Shown: piece by piece, positions 7,778 through 16,567 of the stretch
Position numbering within the stretch: position 1 is the stretch's first letter
Layout: each line of letters opens with the position of its first letter
Origin: Nocardiopsis alborubida
GTDB taxonomy: Bacteria > Actinomycetota > Actinomycetes > Streptosporangiales > Streptosporangiaceae
DNA: 64,000 nt
Direction of reading: 5' to 3'
Assembly: GCF_012396365.1 (NCBI RefSeq)
Contig: NZ_JAAXPG010000007.1
Coordinates: 124,001-188,000, forward strand
Made by a program: the position numbers and the translations under genes
Notes under the pieces: generated by a model
Told to the model about the DNA's origin: nothing
What the model saw: only the letters and a program-made list of their open reading frames with translations
The model's database searches: none

Positions 7778-8407
7778 GTGCCCAAGATCGTCGACCACGA
7801 ACAGCGCCGCCGGGAGCTGGCCGAGGCCCTGTGGCGGGTCATCGCCGAGTCCGGCCCGGCCGCCGTGTCCATCCGCTCCGTCGCCGCCGAGGCGGGCTGG
7901 TCCCCCGGAGCCCTGCGCCACTACTTCCAGACGCGCGAGGACCTGCTCGTCTTCGCCATGAACCTGTCCGAGGAGCGCGTCACCGCGCGCGTGACGGCCC
8001 TGAACGGTACCCAGGACCCGAACACCCCGCTCCTGGACCGCATGGCCGAGTACGCCGAACAGCTCCTGCCCCTGGACGCGACGCGCCGCGCGGAGTACCG
8101 CGCCTGGGAGGCCGCCGGGCTGCTGGGGGAGCACGACCGCGACCGGGAGCAGCGCTGGAACAGCCAGCGCAGGCTCTACCGGCTCCTGGTCGGCGCCCTC
8201 ACCGGGCAGCCGGTGGAGGACCCCTTCCAGCCCCACCCCGACCCGTGGGTCGAGGAGTGGTCCGGGTACCTGCACACCCAGGTGGACGGGCTCGCCCTCC
8301 AGCTGATGGTCACCCCGGGCATGAAGGGCACCGAGGGGGCCCGGCGGGAGCTGCGCGCCTTCCTGGCCCGCACAGAGGAGGCCTGGCGGCACCACCAGGC
8401 CTCCTGA
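7778..8407 (+). CDS. TetR-family repressor
   Basis: 209 residues. The N-terminal HTH covers residues 8-55 (RSVAAEAGWSPGALRHYFQTREDLL), and the C-terminal all-helical ligand/dimer domain includes a TetR_C-like EYRAWEAAGLLGEHD segment. GTG start at 7778 is preceded by GGGGAGG. It probably represses the divergent GAP-family membrane protein and itself through the tandem ACAC-N4-GTG dyads. Ligand unknown. Confidence 0.9.
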   Translation: MPKIVDHEQRRRELAEALWRVIAESGPAAVSIRSVAAEAGWSPGALRHYFQTREDLLVFAMNLSEERVTARVTALNGTQDPNTPLLDRMAEYAEQLLPLDATRRAEYRAWEAAGLLGEHDRDREQRWNSQRRLYRLLVGALTGQPVEDPFQPHPDPWVEEWSGYLHTQVDGLALQLMVTPGMKGTEGARRELRAFLARTEEAWRHHQAS

Positions 8408-8519
8408 GCGGTCGGCGTCCGGAGGAGGCGAAACGGCCCACCGCGGCCCCCGCTCGGCCGCACCCGCACCCCGGGCTCCGGGGACCTCACGCCGGGACGG
8501 GCTCGGGCCGGGCGGTGCG

Positions 8520-9017
8520 TCAGACCAGCCAGCGGCCGTCACGCATCAACTCGCGCCCGGACATCTCGTTCACCTCGCGCCAGGCCTGGACACGGCGCGG
8601 CGTGATGCGGAACCAGAGGTAGGGGGCGGACAGCGCGCGCGGGTCGAAGCCCGTCCGCTCGGCGAACCGGTCGCCCCGCTCCCGCGTCAGCGCGTCGATC
8701 CCGAGGACCTCGACCCGGCCGTCGATCATGGTCACGTCGCGGGTGCCGCCCAGCCCCAGCCGGACGGTCCGGGTGGCGGCCAGGTTCCTGCCGGTGGGGC
8801 TGTCCGCCGCGGTGGCCACCAACAGAGACTCGCCGTCCCAGTCGAAGGACAGCGGCACCAGGTGGGGCGCGCCGTCCTTCGAGGCGCTGGCCACCCAGAC
8901 GTCGACGTCGCGGACGAGCCGCTCCTCGGTGTCGCGGCGGCGCCGGGCGCCGGAGCGGGGCCGGTCGCCCACCGCACGCGGCGCCGTCGTGGTCTCTTGC
9001 GCGTGAGAGCTGGTCAC
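8520..9017 (-). CDS. PPOX-type flavin/F420 split-barrel protein
   Basis: 165 residues of the pyridoxamine-phosphate-oxidase-like split beta-barrel superfamily: VWVASASKDGAPHLVPLSFDWDG, then RTVRLGLGGTRDVTMIDGRVEV and a C-terminal W-containing barrel strand. Members bind FMN, F420 or heme and reduce or bind small molecules; substrate unknown. GTG 9017 is preferred over GTG 9023 because it sits 5 nt after GGGGAG and aligns with the start region of the gene at 13472, which shares the same upstream sequence. Both may belong to one regulon. Confidence 0.82.
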   Translation of the reverse strand: MTSSHAQETTTAPRAVGDRPRSGARRRRDTEERLVRDVDVWVASASKDGAPHLVPLSFDWDGESLLVATAADSPTGRNLAATRTVRLGLGGTRDVTMIDGRVEVLGIDALTRERGDRFAERTGFDPRALSAPYLWFRITPRRVQAWREVNEMSGRELMRDGRWLV

Positions 9018-9112
9018 TGTCACTCCCCGTGGTCGTGGTTCGCGGTCGGCCCGGCGGGTTCGGCCGGGTGCGATCGCCGTGGTCCCAGCCTCCCCCGGCC
9101 AGGGCGCGGACC

Positions 9113-9142
9113 GCCTCCGTGCCGACCACGGAAACCACCACC
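9113..9142. promoter_or_regulatory. shared operator-like sequence, copy 1
   Basis: A 30-bp stretch whose first 29 bases match the copy at 13566-13594 with a single mismatch. It contains the dyad CCGTG-N5-CACGG (9117-9131) followed by GAAACCACCAC. It lies upstream of the PPOX gene, at about the same distance as copy 2 lies from the DUF1801-type gene. The two genes also share GGGAGTGAC just before their starts. Confidence 0.55.
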
Positions 9143-9149
9143 CATATCG

Positions 9150-10190
9150 GCTTCCTCTCCTGCCCGCAGGCAGGAGATCGCGGAACCGCCTACCGGTGGT
9201 TCGAGGCCGGGGCCTCGCCCGAGATCGCCCGGGACAGCCTCCTGTTCTTGACCAGGTTGCGTACCGTCAGGTCCTCGATCACGACCACTTGGTTCTCGCG
9301 GACGAGTCGAGAGGTGAGCTTGTGCGGAAAGTCGCGCCTGCGGTCGGTGATGCGGGCGCACGCCCGCGCCGCCTTCCGGCGGGCCCTGTCCCGATTCGCG
9401 CTGCCCCTGGCCTTACGGGCCAGCGCCCGCTGCGCCCGGGCCAACTTCGCACGGTCGCGTTGCTCGTGGCGGGGGCTGGCCACCTCCTCCCCCGTCGACA
9501 ACGCCACCACGGAGGTGATTTCGGCGTCGACACCGACCGTGTCGTTGACGGCCGGGATCTGCTCGACGCTGTCCCCGCACAGGACCGAGACGAACCAGTG
9601 CCCGGCCGCGTCACGCGAGACCGTCACCGTGGACGGCCTTGCCCCTTCGGGCAGGGGGCGCGACCACACGATGCCCAGCGGTTGGGCCATCTGGGCCAGG
9701 GTCAGCTGCCCGTCGCGGTGGCGGAACGCGCTCGCGGTGTACTCCACCGAGGCACGCGGCTTCTCGCGCGACCTGAACCGCGGATACTTCGCGAGGCGGT
9801 CGAAGAAATCACGAAAGGCGGTGTGCAGGTGACGCAGCGTCTGCTGGAGCGGGACACAGGAGAACTCGGTGAGGAAGGACAGATCCTGCGTCCTCTTCCA
9901 GGCGGTCAGCATCGCCGAGGTCTGGGAGCAGCCCGCCCGTACGCGGCGCTGGTGCGTTCGGCCAGAGCACGGTTGCAGACCAGGCGCACGCACCCGAACG
10001 TGCGCGACAGATCGGCCGCCTGCGCAGCGGTCGGGTAGAAACGGTACTTGAACGCCCGTTTCACGCTCTTCCTGGTCATGGCACGCACCGTAGCGACCGC
10101 TCCATGGTCGCGTGAGCCGAGTCCAACAGAAAGCGACAGAAAGGAGGGGGCGTTTCCTTCCCGCCCTGAAGGACGGGGTGTCCACGCCCG
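9150..10190 (-). mobile_element. degenerate IS200/IS605-type TnpB element
   Basis: About 1 kb remnant between the PPOX gene and the LuxR/NB-ARC gene. It is defined by a broken tnpB on the minus strand, a right-end hairpin CTCCTGCC-CGCA-GGCAGGAG-like at 9157-9176, and a left-end hairpin at 10160-10177 (CCCG-C-CC-TGAA-GG-A-CGGG). The exact termini cannot be fixed because no empty site is available. The left end abuts the LuxR-type start, so the element may have replaced that gene's promoter. Confidence 0.65.
9190..10079 (-). pseudogene. tnpB, frameshifted and internally deleted
   Basis: Starts at ATG 10079 with the usual MTRKSVKRAFKYRFYPT. The reading frame shifts near 9925-9945 (frame one ends in a run of Arg/Pro codons; frame two resumes at CSQTSAMLTAWKR). 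RuvC-I (GVDAEITSV) and RuvC-II (VVIEDLTVRN) acidic residues are present. After LSRAIS the zinc finger and RuvC-III region are missing and the frame ends quickly in EAPASNHR. A nuclease is therefore impossible. The right-end hairpin downstream is intact, so an omega-RNA-like transcript could still be made. Confidence 0.8.
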
Positions 10191-10198
10191 ACAAACAG

Positions 10199-12994
10199 AT
10201 GAGTTCGGTGTCCAGTCCAGTGGTTTCGGCTCGGGAAGCCGAAGTACTCGCCCTCCTCGGAGAGCACCTCAGCAACGCGGAGATCGCCGCGCGCCTGGTC
10301 CTGTCGGTGCGCACCGTCGAGTCGCACGTCTCCTCGCTCCTGCGCAAACTGGCGCTGCCGGACCGGCGGGCGCTCGCCCGGCACGCGACCGCCTCCGCGC
10401 GCGCCGAGCACCGGCGATCGGCGCCCGCCCTGCCCGCGCCGCTGACATCGTTCGTCGGCCGGGTCCGCGAGCGCGGGGAACTGGCCGGAGCGGTGACATC
10501 GCACCGGCTGGTGACCGTGGTCGGCCCGGGCGGGGTGGGCAAGACGCGCCTGTCGCTGGCCGTGGCGGCGGACGTGGCCGACGACTTCGCCGACGGGGTC
10601 TGGTTCGTCGACCTGGTCCCGGTCACCGAGCCGGGCCGCGTGGGGGCCGCGGTCGCGGCGGCCGTGGGCGTGGGCGAGCAGCCCGGAAGCGGCATCGACG
10701 ACACGGTCCTAGCCTCGCTGGCGGACCGCCGGGCCCTGCTGGTGCTCGACAACTGCGAACACGTGCGCGACGGGGTGACCCCGTTCCTGGAACGGCTGCT
10801 GGTGGCCTGCCCTCGGTTGCGGGTGCTGGTGACGAGCCGGGCCCGGCTGATGGTGCCGTTCGAGCGGGTTTTGCCGGTCCCGCCGCTGTCGCGGGACGGC
10901 GGCGAGGAGTCGGACGCGGTTGCCCTGTTCATGGACCGGGCGGCCGTGGGCGGCTGGCCTCATGGGCCCGCCGCGAGCGAGGATGTCGTGGCCGTCTGCG
11001 AACGGCTCGGCGGCATGGCCCTGGCCATCGAACTGGCGGCGGCGCGGTGCTCGACGCTGGGACTGGACGGCCTCACCGCCGGGCTCTCCGACCAGCTTCG
11101 GGTCCTCACGGGCGGATCCCGGGCCGACGACAGGCACCGGTCGGTGCGGGCGGTGCTGGACTGGAGCCACGACCTGCTGGAGCCGCAGGACCGGGCCCTG
11201 CTGCGCCGGGTGTCGGTGTTCGTCGCGCCGTTCACCCCCGAGGCCGCCGCCGAGGTCGCCGGGTTCGCCCCGCTGGACCCGAGCGCGGTCGTCGACGGGC
11301 TCGGCAGACTCGCCGAGCACAGCCTGCTCTCCGTGACACCGTCCGCGACCGGCACCCGCTACCACGCGCTGGAGACCATCCGCCAGTACGGGGCGGAGCG
11401 GCTCGCCGACACCGGCGAGCTGACGCGCGTCCGCTCCCGACACCTGGACTGGTGCCTGGTCGGCGCGGCTGACCTCACCGCGACCGCGGGCGCGGACTGG
11501 CGCGCCCGGTTCGACGCCGTGGCGGAGGACATGCGGGCCGCCCTCACCTGGGCCTGCGACCAGCCCGAACAGCGTGCGGACGCCCACCGGCTCGCCCGTG
11601 CCGTGGCCGAGCTGTCCTTCACCCGCACCCTGCTCGGCGAGGCCCAGCAGCGGTTCGAGCAGGCGGCGCGGCTCGCCGCCACCGGCGCCGTCGCCGACGC
11701 GCTGCGCCAGGCCGCCGCGGTGGCCGGATGCCGCGGTCTCGACGACGACATGTACCGCCTGCACCGCGCCGCCGCGCACGCCGCCCGCCGGGCCGGGGAC
11801 ACCGCGGGCGCGGGCCGCGACCTGGCGGCCGCCGCCACCGTCGCGTACCGGTTCTCCAGTTCGTTCACGCGGCTTCCCGCCGGGGAGGAGGTGAGGGACA
11901 TGCTCGCGCGGGCGCGGGAGCTGTCCGACGACGCCCCGGCCGCCCGGGCCGCCGTCGCGCTGGCCGAGGCGGCGGTGGTCGCGGATGCGTTCGGCGCGGT
12001 CCAGGGGGACCCGGACAACACCGCCCAGGAGACGGTCGAGAGCGCCGAGCGGGCGGTCGCGCTCGCCCGTGGCGCGGGCGATCCGGTGGCCGAGTCGGCC
12101 GCCCTCGACGCGCTCTCGGGCGCCCAGAGCTGGGCCGGAAACGCCTTCGCCGGTGCGGCCGCCTCCCGGCGCAGGGTCGACCTCCTGGCCTCGCGTCCGC
12201 CGACCCCGGCCAGTACGCACGAGCTGATGGACGCCCTCGCCATGGCCGCCGGAACCTCCCTCGGCGTGGGCCGGCTGCCGGAGGCCCGCCGGTGGGGCAG
12301 GCAGCTCGCCGACCACCCGCTGCTGGCCGAGGCGGGCCACAGCGCGACGTCCTGGCTCCTGGTGGCGGACGCGTTCAGCGGCGACGTCGACGGGGTGCTC
12401 ACCGGCAGCACGCGGTTCCTCGACGCGTGGGAGCAGAACGGCCGACCGCGGACGCGCTCGCTGGGGCCCGCGGCCGCGTCGGTCGCGATGGTCCACGGCC
12501 TGCGCGGCGACCACGACGCACGGGCGGCCTGGCTCGCGATCGTCGACCGGGCCGGGTCCGAGGCCGACCACCGCCTGGGCTACGGCGCGGTCTTCGACAC
12601 CATGGTCCTGCTCCACCACGGGGACGCGGAGTCGGCCCTGGAGCGCGTCGAACCGGAGCCGGCCCGGGTGTGGAAGTGGGTGTGCTGGGTCTGGCTGCAC
12701 TGGTACGTGGCGCTCAGGGCGGAGGCGGCGGTGCTCGCCGGGCACCCGCGGGCCCGGGAGCGGATCGCCTCCGCCCGGGCCGTGGTCACCGGCAACCCGG
12801 TCGCCAGCGCCCAGGTGGACCGCGCGGAGGCGCTGCTCGACGGCGACCCGGCGGGGCAGCTCGCCGCCGCCGCGGCGTTCGACGCGGCCGGTTGCCGCTA
12901 CCAGGCGGCGCGCACGCTGGTGCTCGCCGGAGGCGGGCACACCGCCGCCGGCGAGGCCGCGCTCACCGGCCTCGGCCTCGTACCCGGCCGGTGA
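10199..12994 (+). CDS. LuxR-HTH / NB-ARC ATPase regulator (TPR-type C-terminus)
   Basis: 931-residue regulator with an N-terminal LuxR-type HTH (residues 8-65: SAREAEVLALLGEHLSNAEIAARL, then SVRTVESHVSSLLRKL). An NB-ARC/AAA ATPase follows, with P-loop GPGGVGKT near residue 112 and Walker B LLVLDNCEHV near 180, then a long alpha-helical, Ala-rich TPR-like region. Such proteins use nucleotide binding and a repeat sensor to switch a DNA-binding head. HTH-first order is a known variant. ATG 10199 begins the complete HTH; no good ribosome site is seen and a degenerate IS ends about 10 nt upstream. The two flanking minus-strand genes share an operator-like promoter sequence, so this may be their regulator. 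Confidence 0.88.
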   Translation: MSSVSSPVVSAREAEVLALLGEHLSNAEIAARLVLSVRTVESHVSSLLRKLALPDRRALARHATASARAEHRRSAPALPAPLTSFVGRVRERGELAGAVTSHRLVTVVGPGGVGKTRLSLAVAADVADDFADGVWFVDLVPVTEPGRVGAAVAAAVGVGEQPGSGIDDTVLASLADRRALLVLDNCEHVRDGVTPFLERLLVACPRLRVLVTSRARLMVPFERVLPVPPLSRDGGEESDAVALFMDRAAVGGWPHGPAASEDVVAVCERLGGMALAIELAAARCSTLGLDGLTAGLSDQLRVLTGGSRADDRHRSVRAVLDWSHDLLEPQDRALLRRVSVFVAPFTPEAAAEVAGFAPLDPSAVVDGLGRLAEHSLLSVTPSATGTRYHALETIRQYGAERLADTGELTRVRSRHLDWCLVGAADLTATAGADWRARFDAVAEDMRAALTWACDQPEQRADAHRLARAVAELSFTRTLLGEAQQRFEQAARLAATGAVADALRQAAAVAGCRGLDDDMYRLHRAAAHAARRAGDTAGAGRDLAAAATVAYRFSSSFTRLPAGEEVRDMLARARELSDDAPAARAAVALAEAAVVADAFGAVQGDPDNTAQETVESAERAVALARGAGDPVAESAALDALSGAQSWAGNAFAGAAASRRRVDLLASRPPTPASTHELMDALAMAAGTSLGVGRLPEARRWGRQLADHPLLAEAGHSATSWLLVADAFSGDVDGVLTGSTRFLDAWEQNGRPRTRSLGPAAASVAMVHGLRGDHDARAAWLAIVDRAGSEADHRLGYGAVFDTMVLLHHGDAESALERVEPEPARVWKWVCWVWLHWYVALRAEAAVLAGHPRARERIASARAVVTGNPVASAQVDRAEALLDGDPAGQLAAAAAFDAAGCRYQAARTLVLAGGGHTAAGEAALTGLGLVPGR

Positions 12995-13019
12995 GCGCGC
13001 GGGGGCCGGTGGCCGCGCC

Positions 13020-13472
13020 TCAGCTCACCGCGTGCCTCACCAGCTCGGCGATGCGCGCCTCCGTCTCGTCCGTCACCTCGGTCAGGGCGAAACCGGTCGC
13101 CCACATCGTGCCCTCGTCCAGCCGGGCCAGGTCGCTGAACCCGAGCGTCGCGTAGCGCGTCCCGAACTTGGCCGCGCTCTGGAAGTGGCAGACGACCTTG
13201 CCGTCCAGCGCGTAGGCGGGCATCCCGTACCAGAGCTTCGGTGCGAGGGCCGGGGCGTTGGCCGTGACGACGGCGTGGACGCGCTCGGCCATGGCCCGGT
13301 CCGGGTCCCGCATCTCCGCGATCTTGGCGAGCACGTCGCGCTCCGCCTCCGCCGCCTTCTCCGCTCGCGAGGCGCGCCGCGCCGCCTTCTTCTGCTCCCG
13401 GGCGTGGTCCTTCATCGCGGCCCGCTCCTCGGCCGAGAACCCCTCGTACGTGCCGTTGGCGGTGCTGGTCAT
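13020..13472 (-). CDS. DUF1801/YdhG-type protein
   Basis: 150 residues. An N-terminal charged, Lys/Ala-rich helix (residues 10-50) precedes a YdhG/DUF1801-like fold with APKLWYGMPAYALDGKVVCHFQSAAKFGTRYATLGF, and LWYGMPAY is the family hallmark. These small proteins resemble the frataxin fold (iron chaperone-like), but their role is not established. ATG 13472 has GAGGGAGTGACC just before it. It shares its upstream region with the PPOX gene at 9017. Confidence 0.8.
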   Translation of the reverse strand: MTSTANGTYEGFSAEERAAMKDHAREQKKAARRASRAEKAAEAERDVLAKIAEMRDPDRAMAERVHAVVTANAPALAPKLWYGMPAYALDGKVVCHFQSAAKFGTRYATLGFSDLARLDEGTMWATGFALTEVTDETEARIAELVRHAVS

Positions 13473-13565
13473 GGTCACTCCCTCGGTTGCGGGCCGCGGC
13501 CGGCCCGGTGTGTGCGGCCGTGTCGACCTCCGTGTCCACAGCCTCTCCCGGCGGGGGTGCGCGGC

Positions 13566-13595
13566 GCCTCCGTGCTGACCACGGAAACCACCACG
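13566..13595. promoter_or_regulatory. shared operator-like sequence, copy 2
   Basis: Second copy of the sequence at 9113-9142: CCGTG-N5-CACGG (13570-13584) followed by GAAACCACCAC, about 95-105 bp upstream of the DUF1801-type start. The two copies flank the LuxR/NB-ARC gene. Confidence 0.55.
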
Positions 13596-13780
13596 GACCA
13601 CGGGGTCGGTGGTGCCCCCCCGCGTCCGCACGGCGCCGGGCTCCCCTCCCGCGGAGTTCCTCCGCCTCCGTGTTCCAGCCGCCCCTTGAGTCCCTCTTGC
13701 CCCAGGGGCCCGTGTTCTTCGCTGTGTCCGGTGGCCGATACTGGGAGTGCCAGCGGCCGGAACCAACGGGGGAGATGCGT

Positions 13781-14347
13781 GTGACCACCAGCAGTGAGAC
13801 GGATTCGGGGCCCTGGACCGACCTGGCCTACAGGAGCGCCGTCGCCGATGACGTCCCCGCGCTCGTCGAGCTGGTCAACTCCTGTTACCGCGGCGACTCC
13901 TCCAAGGAGGGCTGGACCACCGAGGCCGACCTGCTCGACGGCCAGCGCGTGGACGCCGAGGGCATGACCGAACTGCTGGGGCGCACCAACACGATCGTGC
14001 TGGTCGCCGAGGCCGAGGGGCGGATCGTGGCCTGCTGCGAGCTCCAGCGCGGCGTCAACGGCGCCTACTTCGGCATGTTCTCCGTACGGCCCGGCATCCA
14101 GGGCGGGGGCCTGGGCAAGCGGGTCCTGGCCGAGGCCGAGGACACCGCGGTGCGCGAGTGGGGCTGCGGCCTGATGCGGATGAAGGTGCTCAAGCAGCGC
14201 CCGGAGCTGATCGCCTGGTACGAACGGCGCGGCTACACCAACACCGGCAAGACCGAGCCCTTCCCCTACGGTGACACGACTTTCGGTCTGCCCAAGCGTG
14301 CTGATCTGGCCTTCGTCGAGCTCACCCGGGAACTGCCCGCCCCCTGA
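13781..14347 (+). CDS. GNAT-family N-acetyltransferase
   Basis: 188-residue acetyl-CoA-dependent transferase. The acetyl-CoA site is the RPGIQGGGLGKRVL segment near residue 110, followed by a YERRGYTNTGKTEPFPYG C-terminal strand region. GTG 13781 is preferred (GGGGGAG 6 nt upstream); ATG 13775 is too close to that site. Substrate unknown. It converges on a MarR gene with a strong hairpin between them. Confidence 0.87.
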   Translation: MTTSSETDSGPWTDLAYRSAVADDVPALVELVNSCYRGDSSKEGWTTEADLLDGQRVDAEGMTELLGRTNTIVLVAEAEGRIVACCELQRGVNGAYFGMFSVRPGIQGGGLGKRVLAEAEDTAVREWGCGLMRMKVLKQRPELIAWYERRGYTNTGKTEPFPYGDTTFGLPKRADLAFVELTRELPAP

Positions 14348-14349
14348 CC

Positions 14350-14388
14350 GGTGAGGGCGCGGCCGACCCGGGGCCCGGCCGCGTCACC
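14350..14388. terminator. bidirectional hairpin between GNAT and MarR genes
   Basis: CGCGGCCG (14358-14365) pairs with CGGCCGCG (14376-14383), extended by GGTGA (14350-14354) with TCACC (14384-14388). It lies 3 nt after the GNAT stop and overlaps the MarR stop. Confidence 0.7.
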
Positions 14389-14791
14389 CCTGTTCGAGGT
14401 TGGCCGACATCCGCTCCAGCACGTTGACCGCGGTCCGGTACTCCTCGTCGCTGATCCCCCGAGAGGTACGGCGGCGGGAGTCGCTCACCCTGGCGAAGAG
14501 GGCCTCGTGCGCGGACTCGCCCGCCGTACTGAGGTTCAGGGAGACCAGGCCCTCCACCCAGCCGCGCTGGCGCAGCTCCTCGACCACCGGGGTGACGCTG
14601 TACTCACCCTCGTCCAGGAACGCGGCGAGCCTGCGGTCCAGGTCGGCGATCGTGCCGGGGTCGGTGTGCAGGGAGTTGAGCACCTGCCAGTGGCGGCGCC
14701 CCAGCGACTCCGCTGCCAGGACCCGGTCCAGGTCGTTCTCGATGAGCCGGTCCAGGTGCTTGAGCCAGTAGCCGATCGGCAGGTCGGACAT
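14384..14791 (-). CDS. MarR-family regulator
   Basis: 135 residues. A winged-helix core is recognisable from RRHWQVLNSLHTDPGTIADLDRRLAAFL through SVTPVVEELRQRGWVEG, flanked by dimerisation helices. ATG 14791 is followed by MSDLPIGYWLKHLDRLIENDLDRVLA, a typical first helix, and preceded by GGAGGGAGCACC. The divergent or co-transcribed target is unclear: the neighbouring methyltransferase at 14950-15747 is on the same strand, 158 bp upstream. Ligand unknown. Confidence 0.85.
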   Translation of the reverse strand: MSDLPIGYWLKHLDRLIENDLDRVLAAESLGRRHWQVLNSLHTDPGTIADLDRRLAAFLDEGEYSVTPVVEELRQRGWVEGLVSLNLSTAGESAHEALFARVSDSRRRTSRGISDEEYRTAVNVLERMSANLEQG

Positions 14792-14949
14792 GGTGCTCCC
14801 TCCAGCGGGGACTGTGCGGGCGTCCACTCTTCGAGATACGTCGAAGATAGATCGCCGCGCGCCGCACCGCCAACGACCGGGAGCGGTGTCGGCGCGGGGC
14901 CCGGGCGCGGCGGACGGCGCGCACCCGGACCCCGAACCCCCAGGGCGGG

Positions 14950-15747
14950 TCAGGCCCGGCACAGGATCGCGCCGCGCGGGACCACGAACACCCCGTCGGG
15001 GTCCTGGCTCCAGGCCGTCCAGCCCGCCGAGATGCGCTCCAGCTCCTCCCGGGTGGCGTGGCCCTCCGCGACCGCCTGGCGGCCCATGTCCGACTCCAGG
15101 ATCCGCCTGGACCACATACCTCCCCACCAGGTGCGGCGCTCGGGGGAGGAGTGGTTCCACACCTCGGCCACGTAGGTGACGTCCTCGAACCCGGCCTCGC
15201 GGGCCCAGGAGGCCATGCGCCGCCCCGCGTCGGGCTCACCGCCGTTGGAGCGCGCGACGCGCTGGTAGAGGTCCATCCACGCGTCCAGCTCGGGCAGGCG
15301 CGGGTACCAGTACATAGCGGAGTAGTCGCTGTCGCAGGCGGCCACGACCCCGCCCGGCCTGGCCACGCGGCGCATCTCGGTCAGGGCCCGGACCGGGTCG
15401 GCCACGTGCTGGAGGACCTGGTGGGCGTGGACCACGTCGAAGGTGTCGTCGGGCAGGTCCAGGTCGTGGACGTCGCCGACCCGGAACTCGACGTTGTCGA
15501 CCCCGGCCTCCCGCGCGCTGGCACGGGCCATGTCGACGGCCTCGGCCGAGGCGTCCACGGCGGTGACCCGCCCGGGGGCGACCCTGCGGGCGAGGTCGGC
15601 GGTGATGCTGCCCGGGCCGCAGCCCACGTCCAGCAGCGAGCGGCCGGGGACCATCTGGTCGAGGGCGTAGGCGGCGGAGTTCTCCGCGTCGCGCCAGCGG
15701 TAGGAGTCGGTGACCGTCGGGTGCTGGCCGTGGGTGTAGCGCGTCAT
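14950..15747 (-). CDS. class I SAM-dependent methyltransferase
   Basis: 265 residues of the UbiE/Methyltransf_11 type. SAM-binding motif I is LLDVGCGPGSITADLA (about residue 39), with VTAVDASAEAV as motif II and FDVVHAHQVLQHVADPVRAL as the later motifs. The C-terminal part (WNHSSPERRTWWGGMWSRRI) resembles small-molecule methyltransferases of natural-product or quinone metabolism; the acceptor is unknown. ATG 15747 begins MTRYTHGQHPTVTDSYRWR, the usual N-terminus. Confidence 0.88.
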   Translation of the reverse strand: MTRYTHGQHPTVTDSYRWRDAENSAAYALDQMVPGRSLLDVGCGPGSITADLARRVAPGRVTAVDASAEAVDMARASAREAGVDNVEFRVGDVHDLDLPDDTFDVVHAHQVLQHVADPVRALTEMRRVARPGGVVAACDSDYSAMYWYPRLPELDAWMDLYQRVARSNGGEPDAGRRMASWAREAGFEDVTYVAEVWNHSSPERRTWWGGMWSRRILESDMGRQAVAEGHATREELERISAGWTAWSQDPDGVFVVPRGAILCRA

Positions 15748-16030
15748 GGAACGTCCTCTCGTGGGTCGCAGTCTGGAGCGAACACCTCGGACCCTACATC
15801 GACATCTCTGTGGTTGAGATCTCATTCTCATCATGCGAGATGGGGATGGGGTGCCCCTGTTGGGAGGCGGTTCTCCCGAAGCCGCGGGAACGGCTGCGCA
15901 CGGTCGGGCGAGAGAGACGGAACTCCTGGGAAAAACCTCGCCGGGGCCGATGAGTTCCGCCGCCCGGACGCGTCATCACGGGTAGGGCGGGCGCGCGCAG
16001 GACCGCGCCGTACACGGAGAGGACCAGACC
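15748..16030. other. 283-bp intergenic region between divergent genes
   Basis: No gene seen. It holds the promoters of the methyltransferase (minus) and the VOC protein (plus). A 10-bp palindrome TGAGATCTCA (15815-15824) sits in an AT-richer patch with nearby CATCTC and GAGATG repeats, possibly an operator. The VOC gene has GGAGAGG before its ATG. Confidence 0.3.
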
Positions 16031-16513
16031 ATGACCAGGATCAACAAGATCGCTCCCTGCCTGTGGTTCGACACCCGCGCCGAGGAGGCGGCCCGCTTCT
16101 ACGTGGGCCTGTTCGACAACTCGCGCATCCTGCGGGTCCGGCACTTCGGCCCCGAGGGGCCCCGGCCCGCGGACATGGTGCTGACCGTGGACTTCGAGAT
16201 CGACGGCCAGCAGATCACCGCGCTCAACGGCGGCCCGGAGTTCACCTTCTCCGAGGCGGTCTCCCTCCAGGTGATCTGCGACAGCCAGGAGGAGTCCGAC
16301 CACTACTGGGCGAAGCTCAGCGAGGGCGGCGAGGAGGGCCAGTGCGGCTGGCTCAGGGACCGCTTCGGCTTCTCCTGGCAGGTCTTCCCGGCCGAACTGG
16401 ACGACCTGCTGGCCGACCCCGACCCCGGCCGGGCCGGGCGCGCCATGCAGGCCATGCTCAAGATGGGCCGGATCGACCTGCCCGAGATCCGTCGGGCCGC
16501 GGACGCGGCCTGA
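16031..16513 (+). CDS. VOC/PhnB-like protein
   Basis: 160 residues of the 3-demethylubiquinone-9 methyltransferase-like (PhnB) glyoxalase-fold family: INKIAPCLWFDTRAEEAARFYVGLFDNSRI at the start, then TALNGGPEFTFSEAVSLQV and a GWLRDRFGFSWQVFP C-terminal motif. Members form dimers with a metal-binding-like pocket; despite the name, methyltransferase activity is doubtful. GGAGAGG precedes ATG 16031. Function unknown. Confidence 0.88.
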   Translation: MTRINKIAPCLWFDTRAEEAARFYVGLFDNSRILRVRHFGPEGPRPADMVLTVDFEIDGQQITALNGGPEFTFSEAVSLQVICDSQEESDHYWAKLSEGGEEGQCGWLRDRFGFSWQVFPAELDDLLADPDPGRAGRAMQAMLKMGRIDLPEIRRAADAA

Positions 16514-16519
16514 CCCGCG

Positions 16520-16559
16520 GCGGCCGTTCGCGCCGGGAGACGGCGGCGCGGACGGCCGC
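16520..16559. terminator. bidirectional hairpin between VOC and methyltransferase genes
   Basis: Long nested stem: GCGGCCGT and CGCGCC (16520-16534, one unpaired T) pair with GGCGCG and ACGGCCGC (16545-16559, one unpaired G). It is placed exactly between two convergent genes. Confidence 0.75.
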
Positions 16560-16567
16560 GTCCGGGA

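Noticed and set aside
10112-10198. Upstream extension of the LuxR/NB-ARC protein
   Set aside because: The extra 29 codons are translated from IS left-end sequence and the HTH is complete from 10199.
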